DNA of 64,000 nt from Ciona intestinalis (GCF_000224145.3 NC_020179.2:1389612-1453611), one strand, 5' to 3'; shown: positions 32,701 through 42,151, numbered from the stretch's first letter. Notes: a model not told the origin generated them from the sequence alone. Made by a program: numbers and translations.

Positions 32701-34839
32701 ACTGTAAGTTTATTTAGCTTACATGACGTTGAATGTAGCTTACTTTATTCTCGCGTGGCCGAAAAACGACAGTCGTTATAACAGAGGTGTTCTGTTTCAT
32801 ACACCTTGTGCCAGCTTACGAGTTACCATGTATGTTACTTTGTTGGTGATGATTTTGGACGTTAAAATAGATTTGATTGCAAATAATAACTGTTGTCATT
32901 AAGCACGACGGTATACATACTATAATTTAAGAGTATAACACTATACTCCAAAAGTATATGGTATAACAGCACATCAGTCGCTATCATGTATATAAATGTT
33001 AGCAATGTACTGTCATTGCTTCTTCGTCGCCCTGGTACAGTGGAAAGAGCGCGTTTTCGCTTTTAGAGTACAAGAGGACACGGTTCGAAACGCGACGCTG
33101 CTACAATTGTGGGTGTATATGTGGAAAACACATATAACAGCAATTACTCGTACCCAGTGAGTTGTGAAAGTACAAAATATTCAAAAATGATACAAAACAC
33201 CCGTGTTGAAACGACAGTCGTTGCCTGGCCACTCGAGAAAAAAATTCATTTGAATACCTATAAATTAACATTGGCAACAGGCCTACAGTGTAACCTATAT
33301 CTAAACACAGGGCGCACTGGTTGGCTTGTTAGGCGGACTATCTATGGGTATCTGGCTGGCTGTTGGTTCCTTTATTTACCCGCCTAGCGAAGAATTTATG
33401 CGAAAACTACCATCGACAACAGAAGGCTGCAATCCGGTATTAGTTTTGTTTGATTTTCGTGTGGTCGAAAACGTAAAAGCGATGTAGATATATTTGGAGC
33501 GATAGAAACTTTAATAACTATGTTTAATGTGTTTTAGTGTATATGATATTTCTGTATAGTAAAGTGGGGAAAGATGGGACATCGTTTTATTCTATTTTTT
33601 GTCTCATTTGCTAGTAAACAAAGAACATTCAAAGAATTGTAAAACCGTATTCTCACGACTCTCATAGACCGTTGTTTATTGTTTAAAACACGATCAGAAT
33701 ATTTGGGTATTATGTGGTAAAGGTGTCTCATCTCTCCCCACCCTACTGTATAATATAGTAGGTTGGGGTAAGATAGACTGTTTTCAATCTTTTAGACGTC
33801 CGATTTAGTTGGAACTATTTATACAGAAATATACCCGTATTCTAACGACTTTATAATGGCATAATAATTAGAAAAAAAACACAATTACGAATATATAGGA
33901 TATTATGTGCTAACGGTGTACATCTCATTTCACGATATCATATTTTCGTTTTTTTAGGTTGAGATCTCTAATTTGTTAATGAATTATACAAGCACATCAA
34001 GTTATGCTACAACAACAAGTTTCACGCAAGACCCATTGACGACTTCCGGGTTTTCTAATTCCTTATACGCGTTATCATATTGTCATTACAGCACATTTCT
34101 AGTCTTGATTACCTGGTGTCTTGGTGTGGCTGTCAGTCTTTTAACCGGTAAGTATGTCCAAAAAATGCAGAGTTTTTTTTCAGAGAATTTAAGTTTAATT
34201 GTATATCCTAAACGTTTTATTTAAATCTTCTTATAGTACTGTGGGGTAAGATATGGGATACCGTAATAGCACCTAAAAACTATATTTCCTAACCGTGTTT
34301 TAAGCAATCAGCAACGTACTTTTAGAGTCGCGTGGCTACGATTATACAGTAGGGTTGGGAAAAATAGGACACCTTTTAACTGTATTTTTCCGTCCCATTT
34401 ATAGTATAGTAAACAAAGAACACTCGAAGAATTATAAAACTATATCTCCACGACTCCCATAGACCTTTTTAATTGTTTAAAACACGTTCAGAATACGTGT
34501 ATATTATGTGCTAAAGCTGTTCCATTTCCCACCCTACTAAATATATATTTCTGCAAAACACTTGTTTACTAAAGTCCAATCTTACGATACCCTAATATAT
34601 GGATCTCAGTAAAAGATCGCTGTAAAATTAACTATTGTTAAATGCATGATACAGGAGGGTTAAAATCGAGAAAAACTGTCGACTCCAAACTGCTGGCATT
34701 CAACGGTAACATTATGTGTTGCCTAAAGGATACAATGTGTCCATGTTATAAAGATAATGCGGGCTACACCAAAGGGAAAACTGAAGAAATGGCAATTACT
34801 AACAAGGACGATAACGAATACGTTGAAGAGACAGTTTGA
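26704..34839 (+). CDS. SLC5-family sodium-coupled monocarboxylate-type transporter (13 exons, 616 aa)
   Basis: Exons: 26704-26882, 27850-28051, 28509-28626, 29075-29181, 29869-29984, 30389-30529, 30902-31031, 31361-31449, 31743-31855, 32549-32703, 33311-33436, 33958-34147, 34655-34839. All have GT-AG ends and agreeing phases, for 1851 nt. It is a membrane sodium/solute symporter that imports organic anions with sodium. Family marks in order are DYIVF in the first helix, [42 protein letters not shown] with [39 protein letters not shown], and [14 protein letters not shown]. Order and spacing match SLC5A8/SLC5A12 (SMCT) and the related biotin/pantothenate carrier SLC5A6; length is normal (human SLC5A8 about 610). 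I cannot tell which substrate. The start is the ATG at 26704. The C-terminus EETV could be a weak PDZ ligand. Confidence 0.9.
26889..27095 (+). repeat. MITE family 1 copy at the exon 1 donor
   Basis: Forward copy beginning 7 bp after the exon-intron junction (donor GTGGGT), so the insertion nearly touches the splice site. Confidence 0.85.
27360..27755. repeat. tail-to-head MITE pair in transporter intron 1
   Basis: Forward family 1 copy (27360-27556) directly followed by a reverse GTAAGAT-subfamily copy (about 27558-27755), ending about 95 bp before exon 2. Confidence 0.8.
28285..28493 (-). repeat. MITE family 1 copy in transporter intron 2
   Basis: Reverse copy whose end (GTCTTACCCCGCAGTACTAT) lies about 16 bp before the exon 3 acceptor. 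Confidence 0.85.
28668..29041 (-). repeat. worn GTAAGAT-subfamily MITEs
   Basis: One copy at about 28668-28840 with a doubled GGGGTAATATGGGACATG-type left end, and a second at about 28855-29041. Confidence 0.6.
29219..29418 (-). repeat. MITE family 1 copy in transporter intron 4
   Basis: Reverse copy, ends TATATAGTAGGGTGGGGGAA and CTTCACCCACCCTACTG. Confidence 0.85.
30030..30290 (-). repeat. SINE copy in transporter intron 5
   Basis: Worn copy from AATTCGTTAATATCCCGCGT through the central block to TTAGTCTCAAACCTCTGGGC in the tRNA-like head. Confidence 0.6.
30539..30733 (+). repeat. MITE family 1 copy in transporter intron 6
   Basis: Forward copy starting about 10 bp after the exon 6 donor and ending CTTACCCCACCCTACTGTAT. 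Confidence 0.85.
31550..31700 (-). repeat. SINE copy with internal deletion
   Basis: Tail (GTAACTTGCTTTACCCTCGC) joined directly to the AGGACACATACGCCCACAAT block and head, lacking the middle; lies just upstream of exon 9. Confidence 0.65.
31913..32215. repeat. MITE nested inside another MITE
   Basis: A forward family 1 copy (about 31971-32168) splits a reverse copy at its CATTTGGTA / TAGTAAAC site. Host halves lie at about 31913-31972 and 32166-32215. Confidence 0.8.
32220..32335 (+). repeat. SINE tail fragment
   Basis: GGTAACTCGTAAGCTGGCA to TTCATTCATTCATT, the tail ending in a short ATTC repeat. Confidence 0.6.
32335..32534 (-). repeat. MITE family 1 copy in transporter intron 9
   Basis: Reverse copy ending 15 bp before the exon 10 acceptor. 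Confidence 0.85.
32735..32850 (-). repeat. SINE tail fragment
   Basis: GAATGTAGCTTACTTTATTC to CCATGTATGTTACTTTGTTG, in intron 10. Confidence 0.65.
33026..33253 (+). repeat. SINE copy, plus orientation, middle deleted
   Basis: tRNA-like head with A box CCTGGTACAGTGGAAAGAGC and B box GGTTCGAAAC, then the tail, without the central block. It lies just before exon 11. Confidence 0.65.
33553..33945 (-). repeat. two adjacent reverse MITEs in transporter intron 11
   Basis: Family 1 copy 33553-33752 followed by a worn GTAAGAT-subfamily copy to about 33945, 12 bp before exon 12. Confidence 0.75.
34231..34551. repeat. truncated MITE interrupted by another MITE
   Basis: Forward subfamily-B left half (ATAGTACTGTGGGGTAAGAT, from 34231) runs into a reverse family 1 copy at about 34344-34551. 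Confidence 0.7.
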
Positions 34840-34981
34840 ACTTAAGCGACTCTATATGCAGTTTACACCACTGTTTTGGGGCATGAAACAAAATCTGTCG
34901 GCGTATATATATAAAGCTTATACTTTTTAAATAATATATGATTACACATATGAAAACATAGGCGTTAATCTGACTATATGA

Positions 34982-35182
34982 CATATAGTAAGGTGGGAAA
35001 AGATGGAACCTTTTGCACATAGTATCCCAATACCCTGAACGTGTTTTAAACAGTTGACAGTGGTCTATAATGGGAGTCGTGAACATACGGTCCAACAATT
35101 CTTTAAATGTTCTTTGTTTACTACCAAATTGGACGGGAAATTAGAATAAAAAGGTGTCCAATCTTCCCTATCCTACTATATT
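34982..35182 (+). repeat. MITE family 1 copy
   Basis: Forward copy about 140 bp after the transporter stop codon, possibly in its 3' UTR. Confidence 0.85.
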
Positions 35183-35319
35183 AAGACATACAATCTTTCA
35201 CTTAAGTTGTTTGACAACCTTTTCGCTATAAAGCTATTTGCAATATCGCCTGTTTCTGCTTTGTATTGGTTATTGTTTTAGATTCTAAATACGTTTTGTC
35301 CAGAGTCCGGATAAAAACA

Positions 35320-35516
35320 TATAGTGGTGTGAGGGAAGATGGGACACCTTTAGCACATAATATCCAAACATCCTGACCATGTTTTAAACAAATAATAACG
35401 GTCTATTAGAGTCGTGAGGATACGGTTTTGGATTTCTTTGAATGTTTTTTGTTTACTACCATGCGGAACGAGGAAATAGTACGAAAAAGTGTCCCATCTT
35501 CCCCCATCCTACTATA
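35320..35516 (+). repeat. MITE family 1 copy
   Basis: Forward copy, ends TATAGTGGTGTGAGGGAAGA and TTCCCCCATCCTACTATA; the last MITE before a MITE-free gene cluster. Confidence 0.85.
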
Positions 35517-35969
35517 AAACATGTTTATAAACGGACTCTGGTTTTGCTCGGTTTTCGCATGTAGCTTTCAACAGTATATATATAAACGGTTTTTGCACTA
35601 CTGACTTCTCCCTGTACGTAGTCATAATAATCCACAATCTGTTTCAAACGCGGCCACCGGCTGATCAACGCAATTACGCGAAGAAGCAAGTGTCCCCGAA
35701 AAAGAAACAATTATTAGTGCTGCCAAGTAAAAAACTTAAACGTGAAAAGTAAACACTGATTTATTTAATCAGCTGGAAAAACTTTTTATTTCATATTATC
35801 AGTTATACGGGAATATTTTAGTGTTAAGTTATGTTCGTAGTTAACAGAAGACGAAACTCGGTCATTTTTATCAATACATGAGCGCACAAATGCCATTAAA
35901 CTGGCTTAGAAAAGCGCCAAACCCGAATCACATCGTAACAGCCATAAAAATCTAAAATAATACGGTAAT

Positions 35970-36130
35970 AAATATAATAATAATAACTTTATTTGTCTTT
36001 TCGATTACGATAGCAACGATTTGTAAATATTTGTAACGAAAAGACAGGATATAGCGACAAAACAACAGTTGTTAAAACATGCTTACAGTTAAAAACATAT
36101 TTACATTTAGTTAAAAGAAGATTATAAGTA
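35970..36130 (-). repeat. retroposon-like tail repeat
   Basis: Minus-orientation copy starting AATAATAATAACTTTATTTG, about 110 bp upstream of the APH1 start, so its insertion sits in the promoter or leader. Confidence 0.65.
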
Positions 36131-36241
36131 ATGTAAGTTCTAATTTACAGATAATTTAGTCATAGTCGTAGTCACACTTCTGGACTGAAATCTGTTGATA
36201 TCTGTTGCTTCTTTCTATTAAAAAACACACCAGAAAACATC

Positions 36242-36964
36242 ATGCCTCTCATGGTATTTTTTGGATGCACAATGATAGCGTTTGGACCTTCACTGGCGAT
36301 GTTCATTCTAACCATCGCAAAATATCCGTTAAAAATTATTCTGCTGGTAGTAGGTGCATTTTGCTGGCTGCTTGCCCTGCTATTCTCAGCACTGTTATGG
36401 CTTGCTGTGGTCCCCTTGAAAGAACAACTCGCATTTTCTTTGGTGTTTAGCGTCATTTTCCAAGAAGGTATGAGATATGGACTTTTTCGGATGATGAAAA
36501 ATGCAGAAAATGGACTTGATGACGCTCTTTCCGAGGATGAAAAAAAATCAATCTCAAACCACAAACTTTCATACACTACAGGATTTGGCTTTGGACTAAT
36601 GTACGGGTTATTTTCTATAGTAAACGTGCTATCTCAGTCTATTGGGCCAGGCAGTGTAGGCATAGATGGTCACTCTTCAAACTTTATGCTCATTTCCGCG
36701 TTTTTAACCAGCTCCACCATACTTTTACACACATTTTGGAACGTAATAGTGTTCGATGCCCTAAATAAGCAGCAATATTATAAAGTTATAACAGTCGTTT
36801 GCTTACACATGTTAGTCTCTTGCTGCAGTTTGCTTAATGTCCAACAAAACCTTGCTTATGTATCAGTGATTGTTTCGTATATTGTTCTTATTGGCACAAC
36901 AGTATGGGCCTTTAAAGCAGCAGGGGGCAGTGTTGTGAATATCAAATCTTGCCTAAACCGTTGA
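36242..36964 (+). CDS. APH1: gamma-secretase subunit APH-1 (240 aa, no coding intron)
   Basis: Multipass membrane scaffold of gamma-secretase, the presenilin/nicastrin/PEN-2 complex that cuts Notch and APP-like stubs. The frame is uninterrupted. It starts MPLMVFFGCTMIAFGPSLAM, as in animal APH-1 proteins. The helix-4 GxxxGxxxG series is present (G114, G118, G122, in GFGFGLMYG). The two conserved helix histidines appear to be H163 (LLHTFWN) and H189 (LHMLVS), matching His171 and His197 of human APH1A. Seven hydrophobic segments fit the family; length is slightly short of human (about 250-265), with loss at the C-terminus. It heads a same-strand run of genes lacking coding introns. An AATAAA at 37797 may end its transcript. 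Confidence 0.95.
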   Translation: MPLMVFFGCTMIAFGPSLAMFILTIAKYPLKIILLVVGAFCWLLALLFSALLWLAVVPLKEQLAFSLVFSVIFQEGMRYGLFRMMKNAENGLDDALSEDEKKSISNHKLSYTTGFGFGLMYGLFSIVNVLSQSIGPGSVGIDGHSSNFMLISAFLTSSTILLHTFWNVIVFDALNKQQYYKVITVVCLHMLVSCCSLLNVQQNLAYVSVIVSYIVLIGTTVWAFKAAGGSVVNIKSCLNR

Positions 36965-37374
36965 GTAAAAATACCAAATAGAACTTTAAACTGATTTCAA
37001 ATTAGCATTTTTAACATTTTGACAAAACTTCATTTAACATTTTGACAAAACTTCATTTTTAATACCTCCAAATTTGCTGTAACATTTGGAGAATAGTAAG
37101 TTTAAAGTTACCATGTTTGTGTTAAGCGATGGGTAGGGTATAGAACTCCAATACCACATTATATGATATATGATAGAGCCAAACTTGGATAGTAAATCTA
37201 CCCTGAAATTTTCCATACCTAATCAAAAAACTTTAGAATCAATAAGTTGAATTTGTTTCTCATGGATACGTGTCTAGCTATCCTGCCTCCCCTGCATTTA
37301 AAAAAGTTTGGTGCCTATAACTCATGTAACATCAAACTGGCCAAGCTGTCAAGGGAAAATCTCCCATCCATTAC

Positions 37375-37550
37375 CATTAAAGCCATTGTCGCATACCTTC
37401 GGGAAAGCGGCGGACTCCAAAAACTGGTGAGACCCATGCGGTGGCACCATGAGTGTTTCGTTAATGGGCTAATCCTGGCCTAAATCCTAGGACCCATGGC
37501 GTGCCACGTTGCGGGACCTCACCCACATAGAATAGAACCACACACTTTTT
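37375..37550 (+). repeat. interspersed repeat with CCTAGGACCCATGGCGTG core
   Basis: Related to sequences at 59946-60066 (inverted), 60523-60598, 62037-62158 (inverted) and 62618-62695. Shared parts include AAAAACTGGTGA, ATCCTAGGACCCATGGCGTG and GCGGGACCTCACCCACA. A 78-codon open frame overlapping it (37247-37483) is therefore not a credible gene. Confidence 0.7.
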
Positions 37551-37796
37551 CATTGAATATTTTATTACTGCTTGGAGTTTGATGTTGTATTCTATATAAT
37601 ATGCCTTTTCTTTATCTGTTATATGTTGTATTGTTTTTGTATTGTGTAGCCTATTGTTCAATGCAATAATCACAAACTGTCATTTTACTTTTTATTGTTT
37701 ATAAAACATCGTAACTATTTTCTGATATTATATATCTTTGTAAAAAATTCTATAAATCAATTCACTTTTGATTGCGATTTCTCAAAGAAATGATCA

Positions 37797-37802
37797 AATA
37801 AA
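37797..37802 (+). terminator. candidate polyadenylation signal (APH1 transcript)
   Basis: AATAAA, with a second one some 15 bp later, upstream of LYRM9. It would imply an 830-bp APH1 3' UTR. Confidence 0.4.
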
Positions 37803-38025
37803 GTTTATAAAATAAAAGGCCCATTACAATACTCAACAATAAAGTGCCTATATCATAAACCTATACCTTAAATTAAAACCATTTTGTTACAACTTATTAT
37901 ATGAAGTCAAAACAACCAAGAGATTATGGCCTATTGTTTTTCTTTTTAAGAACGTTCAAATTTACAGTCAAATTATAAGAACTTTTTATTTACTGTATTA
38001 ATGATATGTATTTTTTGATGTTTAC

Positions 38026-38027
38026 AG
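38026..38027 (+). promoter_or_regulatory. candidate splice acceptor in LYRM9 leader
   Basis: TTTACAG ends 17 bp before the LYRM9 ATG. A similar site (ATTATTGCAG, AG at 38610-38611) lies 47 bp before the next gene. Ciona adds spliced leaders to many mRNAs, so these could be trans-splice sites or ordinary 5' UTR introns; sequence alone cannot decide. Confidence 0.3.
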
Positions 38028-38044
38028 TTTTAAGTTATATATCT

Positions 38045-38257
38045 ATGGGTGAAAATATAAAAACTCCCTTGCAACTGTATAAGTATCTGATACAATGCTG
38101 TAACAAGTTGCCTAGAGGACCTCAAAACCATTACAAACATTTTATTCGGCAAGAATATAAAAGCCATAACGATGAAACTGACCCAGAGAGAATACAAGAA
38201 ATAATTACGCGCTCTGTCGAGAACGCAAAATGGATTTTAAACAAATATAATACTTGA
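38045..38257 (+). CDS. LYRM9: LYR-motif protein LYRM9 (70 aa, no coding intron)
   Basis: Small predicted mitochondrial-matrix-type LYR protein; the family works with acyl carrier protein in Fe-S and respiratory-complex assembly, but the role of LYRM9 itself is unclear. The LYR-type motif is PLQLYKYLIQCCNKLP at residues 8-23, with LYK where the family has LYR. Then come NHYKH (28-32), a DPERIQEII helix (46-54), and WILNKY near the end, all as in vertebrate LYRM9 (about 78 aa). An in-frame ATG upstream (38006) would add 13 hydrophobic residues spanning a good splice acceptor, so I prefer the ATG at 38045. AATAAA lies at 38555-38560. Confidence 0.9.
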   Translation: MGENIKTPLQLYKYLIQCCNKLPRGPQNHYKHFIRQEYKSHNDETDPERIQEIITRSVENAKWILNKYNT

Positions 38258-38554
38258 AAACAGCCATGCATTTTCAGATTTTGTTACATGTTCTGTTCAA
38301 TAGATAGCAGTGTTTGAATTTGTTTGTATTTTATTTTGTCTGGTATTAATAAGCAGGAATATGCATATATTTACCTTTGAAAACACATTTGTTGTAATAT
38401 AGTAGGATAAAACAAAATCAATTGAAAAGTTTTTCAAAAGGCCATAAACTTTCAGACAGTGGTTGAATTTGTTGGTTTTTCATATAGTCTGGTATTAATT
38501 AGCATGGTTATGCAAATTTAAACTTATGAAAACACAATTTTTATAATATGGTGG

Positions 38555-38560
38555 AATAAA
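38555..38560 (+). terminator. candidate polyadenylation signal (LYRM9)
   Basis: AATAAA about 300 bp after the LYRM9 stop and 99 bp before the next start codon. Confidence 0.45.
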
Positions 38561-38658
38561 ATAAATTAAAGGTTTTTTATGATTAGTAAATCAACATTTT
38601 AATTATTGCAGCTTAAATATAGGTTATTCAAAAAATTCAAATTATCACCTTAATTGTA

Positions 38659-40101
38659 ATGTCTGAATGGTTGGGTTCGATTGTTAAGGAATTAGCTGTA
38701 CCAGGGAGCCCTTGGTATAAAGTCCGTACTCTGTTAGCTGCCAGATTTGCAGAGCGAGTTCGTTTAGAAGGTTTCACTCGTGAACAATTGATAATTGTTG
38801 AAAAATTTGTGGGTGAAGAATTTTTAAGGGAACATAAACTTTACAGGGAAACGAACTGGTCGCCACGGGAAAAAAGCCCAATTTCCGAGGAAAAAATACA
38901 AGTTTGTTTAAAAGATTTAATGGTAAAAGCTGGAAAAGACGCGAACTGCTCATTTGCTACAAATTTAGATGACCGACCTGACTGCTTTGACGAATGTATT
39001 GCAATAGTGAAAAATATGAGCATACACAATACATACAAACTTGTTTCGAAAGATGTAACAAATCAAACTTTATATCCAATTCTGCTTAAAACCAGCCAGG
39101 ATTCTGAGCTCCTTGGACAGCAAATGGTGCAGATTTTACAAGCAGATAGCAGTAAACTAAATGCAGTTGTTCAAGCCATTAAAGATAAGCCTATGTCTGT
39201 ATCATTGCGAAGATACATTTATAGGTTGCTGTTAATTAAGAGGAAAAAGCGGTCTTCAAGGGGCAGTCGGTCTAACTCAAATTCATCTGTTGAAATATCG
39301 CAACTGGAAATAAGAAAACAGTTTGCTCAATCTGTAAAACAAGGTCTAATTCAGCTCAAAATAAAAGACGCGACAAAATCCCCGGTTTCGTACCTTATAA
39401 GTTCTTCAATTGTAGAGTCTTTTACAAGTATAAAAGGTTTGGAAATTTTCTCTGAAGATTTGGCTTTACAGCAACAAACATTGAGAGTTTTAAATATTTT
39501 CTATACAGCTGTGCAAAAGTTTGAATACTACTATGTTCTATGGTGCTTGCCTCTGCAAGTTGTTCTAAGCAAGGAAAACTCACCTAAAGAGCATGACATT
39601 GAAATAGCAATGTGGTTGGACATATTAAGGGAATGCACCCCACAGCCAGCAGTGCTGGAAAAAATTGTGACTTCTGTTTGGAAAATTGTCACCAGTGCTG
39701 ATTTTTTGGGTGGAAAACTCAAAACCCATTTCTGGGCCATGGGATTAGGGCTTAAAGATTCTGAAGTTAAAACTGCTTTTGGGGATGCCTACCTACAAAG
39801 AGCTAAGGGCCAAATTAAGCCAACTTTACATCCGATCATAGTAATCCGAAACTGGCTACTTTATCTTTTTGTAGGTTGCACCAGTATGAGAGTAACGCTA
39901 TTTTTTTGGGACCAGTTGTTCTACAGTAATTGGGACATTTCTTGCTTTAAGAGAATTTGCATTACACTAATATCTTGCCTTGAACATAAAATTATAACAT
40001 GCAAAGAAAAAAAGGCTCTTTTTGATGTTTTAACGAACTCTGGAAATGATCTGACGTTGGCTAAAATATCTGAAACTTGGAAACTTTATGCAGATTTGTA
40101 G
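38659..40101 (+). CDS. unrecognised 480-aa protein, possible TBC-like C-terminus
   Basis: A long uninterrupted frame, clearly coding because random open frames here stay under about 120 codons. I do not recognise the family. It has no signal peptide and no obvious membrane span. A basic, serine-rich linker (KRKKRSSRGSRSNSNSS, about residues 193-209) separates two mostly helical parts. Near the C-terminus (about residues 400-460), a WLLYLFVG segment, FFWDQLFYS and KRICITLISCLEHKI resemble the last helices of TBC (Rab-GAP) domains, where an RxWD-type motif precedes a hydrophobic helix. The catalytic IxxDxxR and YxQ fingers are not seen, so any TBC domain would be degenerate. This is a weak inference. 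A variant signal ATTAAA follows at about 40213. Confidence 0.8.
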   Translation: MSEWLGSIVKELAVPGSPWYKVRTLLAARFAERVRLEGFTREQLIIVEKFVGEEFLREHKLYRETNWSPREKSPISEEKIQVCLKDLMVKAGKDANCSFATNLDDRPDCFDECIAIVKNMSIHNTYKLVSKDVTNQTLYPILLKTSQDSELLGQQMVQILQADSSKLNAVVQAIKDKPMSVSLRRYIYRLLLIKRKKRSSRGSRSNSNSSVEISQLEIRKQFAQSVKQGLIQLKIKDATKSPVSYLISSSIVESFTSIKGLEIFSEDLALQQQTLRVLNIFYTAVQKFEYYYVLWCLPLQVVLSKENSPKEHDIEIAMWLDILRECTPQPAVLEKIVTSVWKIVTSADFLGGKLKTHFWAMGLGLKDSEVKTAFGDAYLQRAKGQIKPTLHPIIVIRNWLLYLFVGCTSMRVTLFFWDQLFYSNWDISCFKRICITLISCLEHKIITCKEKKALFDVLTNSGNDLTLAKISETWKLYADL

Positions 40102-40409
40102 TTTCCCTGTACTTTAAGAACTGTCATACAAAACTCACTGTAAAAAAATTGAATTTTTTTCTGCATAAACTGAACCATGCACTTGATTGTAAGAAATATT
40201 TTGTCTGTATGAAATTAAAAACTGTTTGAACATATTTTATGTGGCTTGTTTTTTATCTTTTTTATATCTTTTTGTAAATTCTGTAGCCTATACTTTATAT
40301 ATTTTTATGTGTCTTGGCTTTTTTAATTTTTTTATAACTTTGTGACAATACTGGAAACCTTATAGGAAAATAGTAAATTGATTAAATATGAAATTAAGAT
40401 GACAACAAA

Positions 40410-41393
40410 ATGCTCTGTAAAAGAAGACTCAAAGCTGTCTTGAACACAAGGGTTTTTAAACTGGTCACTGCTGTTCTGTTATTTATATGTTGCGTAACTG
40501 TTATGCTACCAAACAATGAAACAAATGTTACAAAAAGTAACATAGATGGTAAAACAGAGAGTAAATTAAAGACGTTTTTGCTCATTTTTATCATGACCGG
40601 ACCAAAAAATGACGACAGAAGAAACGCAATCAGAGAAACGTGGTTAAATTTTGAAAATAAAGATGACAGTAAACACTTTTTTGTTATTGGAACCAAAAAC
40701 CTTCCAATAAATGTTAAAAATGATTTGGAAATTGAAAACCAGAGACACAGTGACCTTATGTTGCTGGAGCAATTTGAAGATAGTTATGATAAATTGACAG
40801 AAAAGCTGGGTTTGATGCTAGAATGGGCAAGTGACAACGTCGATTTCCGCTTTTTGTTTAAAGCTGATGATGACACTTTTGTTAGAGTTGATAAAATTGT
40901 GCAAGACTTGAAAAATGACAAAGAAAAATACCTTCAACAGTTTTTATATTGGGGGTACTTTTATGGCAGGGCACATGTAAAGAAAACTGGGCCTTGGAAA
41001 GAACTAAACTGGCAGTTATGCGATTATTACCTGCCTTACGCTAGAGGCGGTGGTTATATTTTATCTTCAGCAATTGTTTCGTATATTGCGAAAAACTGGC
41101 GGATTTTTGAGAAATATGTGAGCGAAGACGTCACCCTTGGTGCATGGGTTGCACCGTTAAAAGTAAAAAGAATTCACGATACCAGGTTCGACACAGAATA
41201 TAAAACCAGAGGCTGCAAGAATTCATTTACAGTGAGCCATAAGCAAAGCATTGGGGACATGCAAGCAAAATATTCAAGTTTAATGGCCACTGGTAATCTG
41301 TGTACCACTGAAATTGTGAACTTTTATGGATATCAGTATGATTGGGATGTACCTCCTTCCAAGTGCTGTGTTAGATCATCTTTAATCCCATGA
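40410..41393 (+). CDS. B3GALT6: beta-1,3-galactosyltransferase 6 (327 aa, no coding intron)
   Basis: Golgi type II membrane enzyme of family GT31 that adds the second galactose of the tetrasaccharide linker joining heparan and chondroitin sulfate to core proteins. A short basic cytosolic tail is followed by one membrane anchor (about residues 16-34). The catalytic domain shows RRNAIRETWL (70-79), KADDD (151-155, the metal-binding DxD), LYWGYFYGR (179-187), QLCDYYLPYARGGGYILS (202-219), SEDVTLGAW (238-246), HDTRFDTEY and RGCKN. The C-terminal YDWDVPPSKCC matches the vertebrate enzyme, whose length is about 329. The gene is also intronless in vertebrates. Confidence 0.95.
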   Translation: MLCKRRLKAVLNTRVFKLVTAVLLFICCVTVMLPNNETNVTKSNIDGKTESKLKTFLLIFIMTGPKNDDRRNAIRETWLNFENKDDSKHFFVIGTKNLPINVKNDLEIENQRHSDLMLLEQFEDSYDKLTEKLGLMLEWASDNVDFRFLFKADDDTFVRVDKIVQDLKNDKEKYLQQFLYWGYFYGRAHVKKTGPWKELNWQLCDYYLPYARGGGYILSSAIVSYIAKNWRIFEKYVSEDVTLGAWVAPLKVKRIHDTRFDTEYKTRGCKNSFTVSHKQSIGDMQAKYSSLMATGNLCTTEIVNFYGYQYDWDVPPSKCCVRSSLIP

Positions 41394-42092
41394 TCTTAGT
41401 ATTTATTGTATTGTAATCACCATTTGCCATGTGTAAATTTCTTGATACATTTTCCAATGCTTGGTTAAAAAACATAATGCAATTTCAAAATCTTTTTTTG
41501 TTAATTTTTCTATAATTCATTTTGTGACATTTAGGGTATTAAAAAAATTTTGTGTATTTTTTGATACCTTAGTATCGTTTTTCAACATTTTCATTTTCAA
41601 AAAACATTTTAATTTTAAAAATATTTTTTGTTGTCATTTTTTCACAATTCGTTTTGATAAAAAAAAAATTATCCTTTTTTCTTGTCATTTTTCACAATTC
41701 ATTTGGATACACAAAACAAAATTCCGGCTGCTGTACAATGCGTTTATTACTGAATATAAAGAAATCACATACCAATGCCTGATTATGGTTTTCTACATCC
41801 CCAATACAGGTTACTACTTCTAAGACAACTATACAAGTTAAAAATATACACTGTTCTAGTGAAAAAAATGCTACGAAAAAAACTTTTTTATGCCCACTGC
41901 AAAAACGGGCCCTGGACGATTTTGAGTGCATAGCTTTTTAGCTAGTAACCGCACTTGAAGACAAAAAAAGCAGTAAAAACTTTAAAACTAGCATGATTGT
42001 TTAACGGAATCTCAATAAACACATCAGTAAAACTGAATGAAATATTGCATAAAACGTGCTTTTAAAAAAATTTAAAACTAAAAAAAAATTTG
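41394..42092. other. convergent intergenic region
   Basis: Between the 3' ends of B3GALT6 (+) and the transglutaminase (minus). T- and A-rich, with repeated TTTTCAAAATTC-like runs; no gene or transposon recognised. Confidence 0.5.
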
Positions 42093-42098
42093 TTTATT
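42093..42098 (-). terminator. polyadenylation signal of transglutaminase
   Basis: AATAAA on the minus strand, about 54 bp after the stop codon at 42152-42154. Confidence 0.6.
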
Positions 42099-42151
42099 TA
42101 AAATGCTGTATGAAAATACAGTTCTGTGTGGATACCATTTTCCTTTCTCAC

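Noticed and set aside
1635-35516. Many 60-110-codon open frames with shared peptides across MITE copies
   Set aside because: They recur on either strand of MITE copies with differing frames and no start conservation; they are chance frames in repeats.
37247-37483. 78-codon plus-strand open frame after APH1
   Set aside because: Its 3' half is the CCTAGGACCCATGG interspersed repeat also found near EIF2B5, so it is not an independent gene.
38006-38044. Upstream in-frame ATG for LYRM9
   Set aside because: It adds residues not found in the family and spans a good splice acceptor; the ATG at 38045 fits better.
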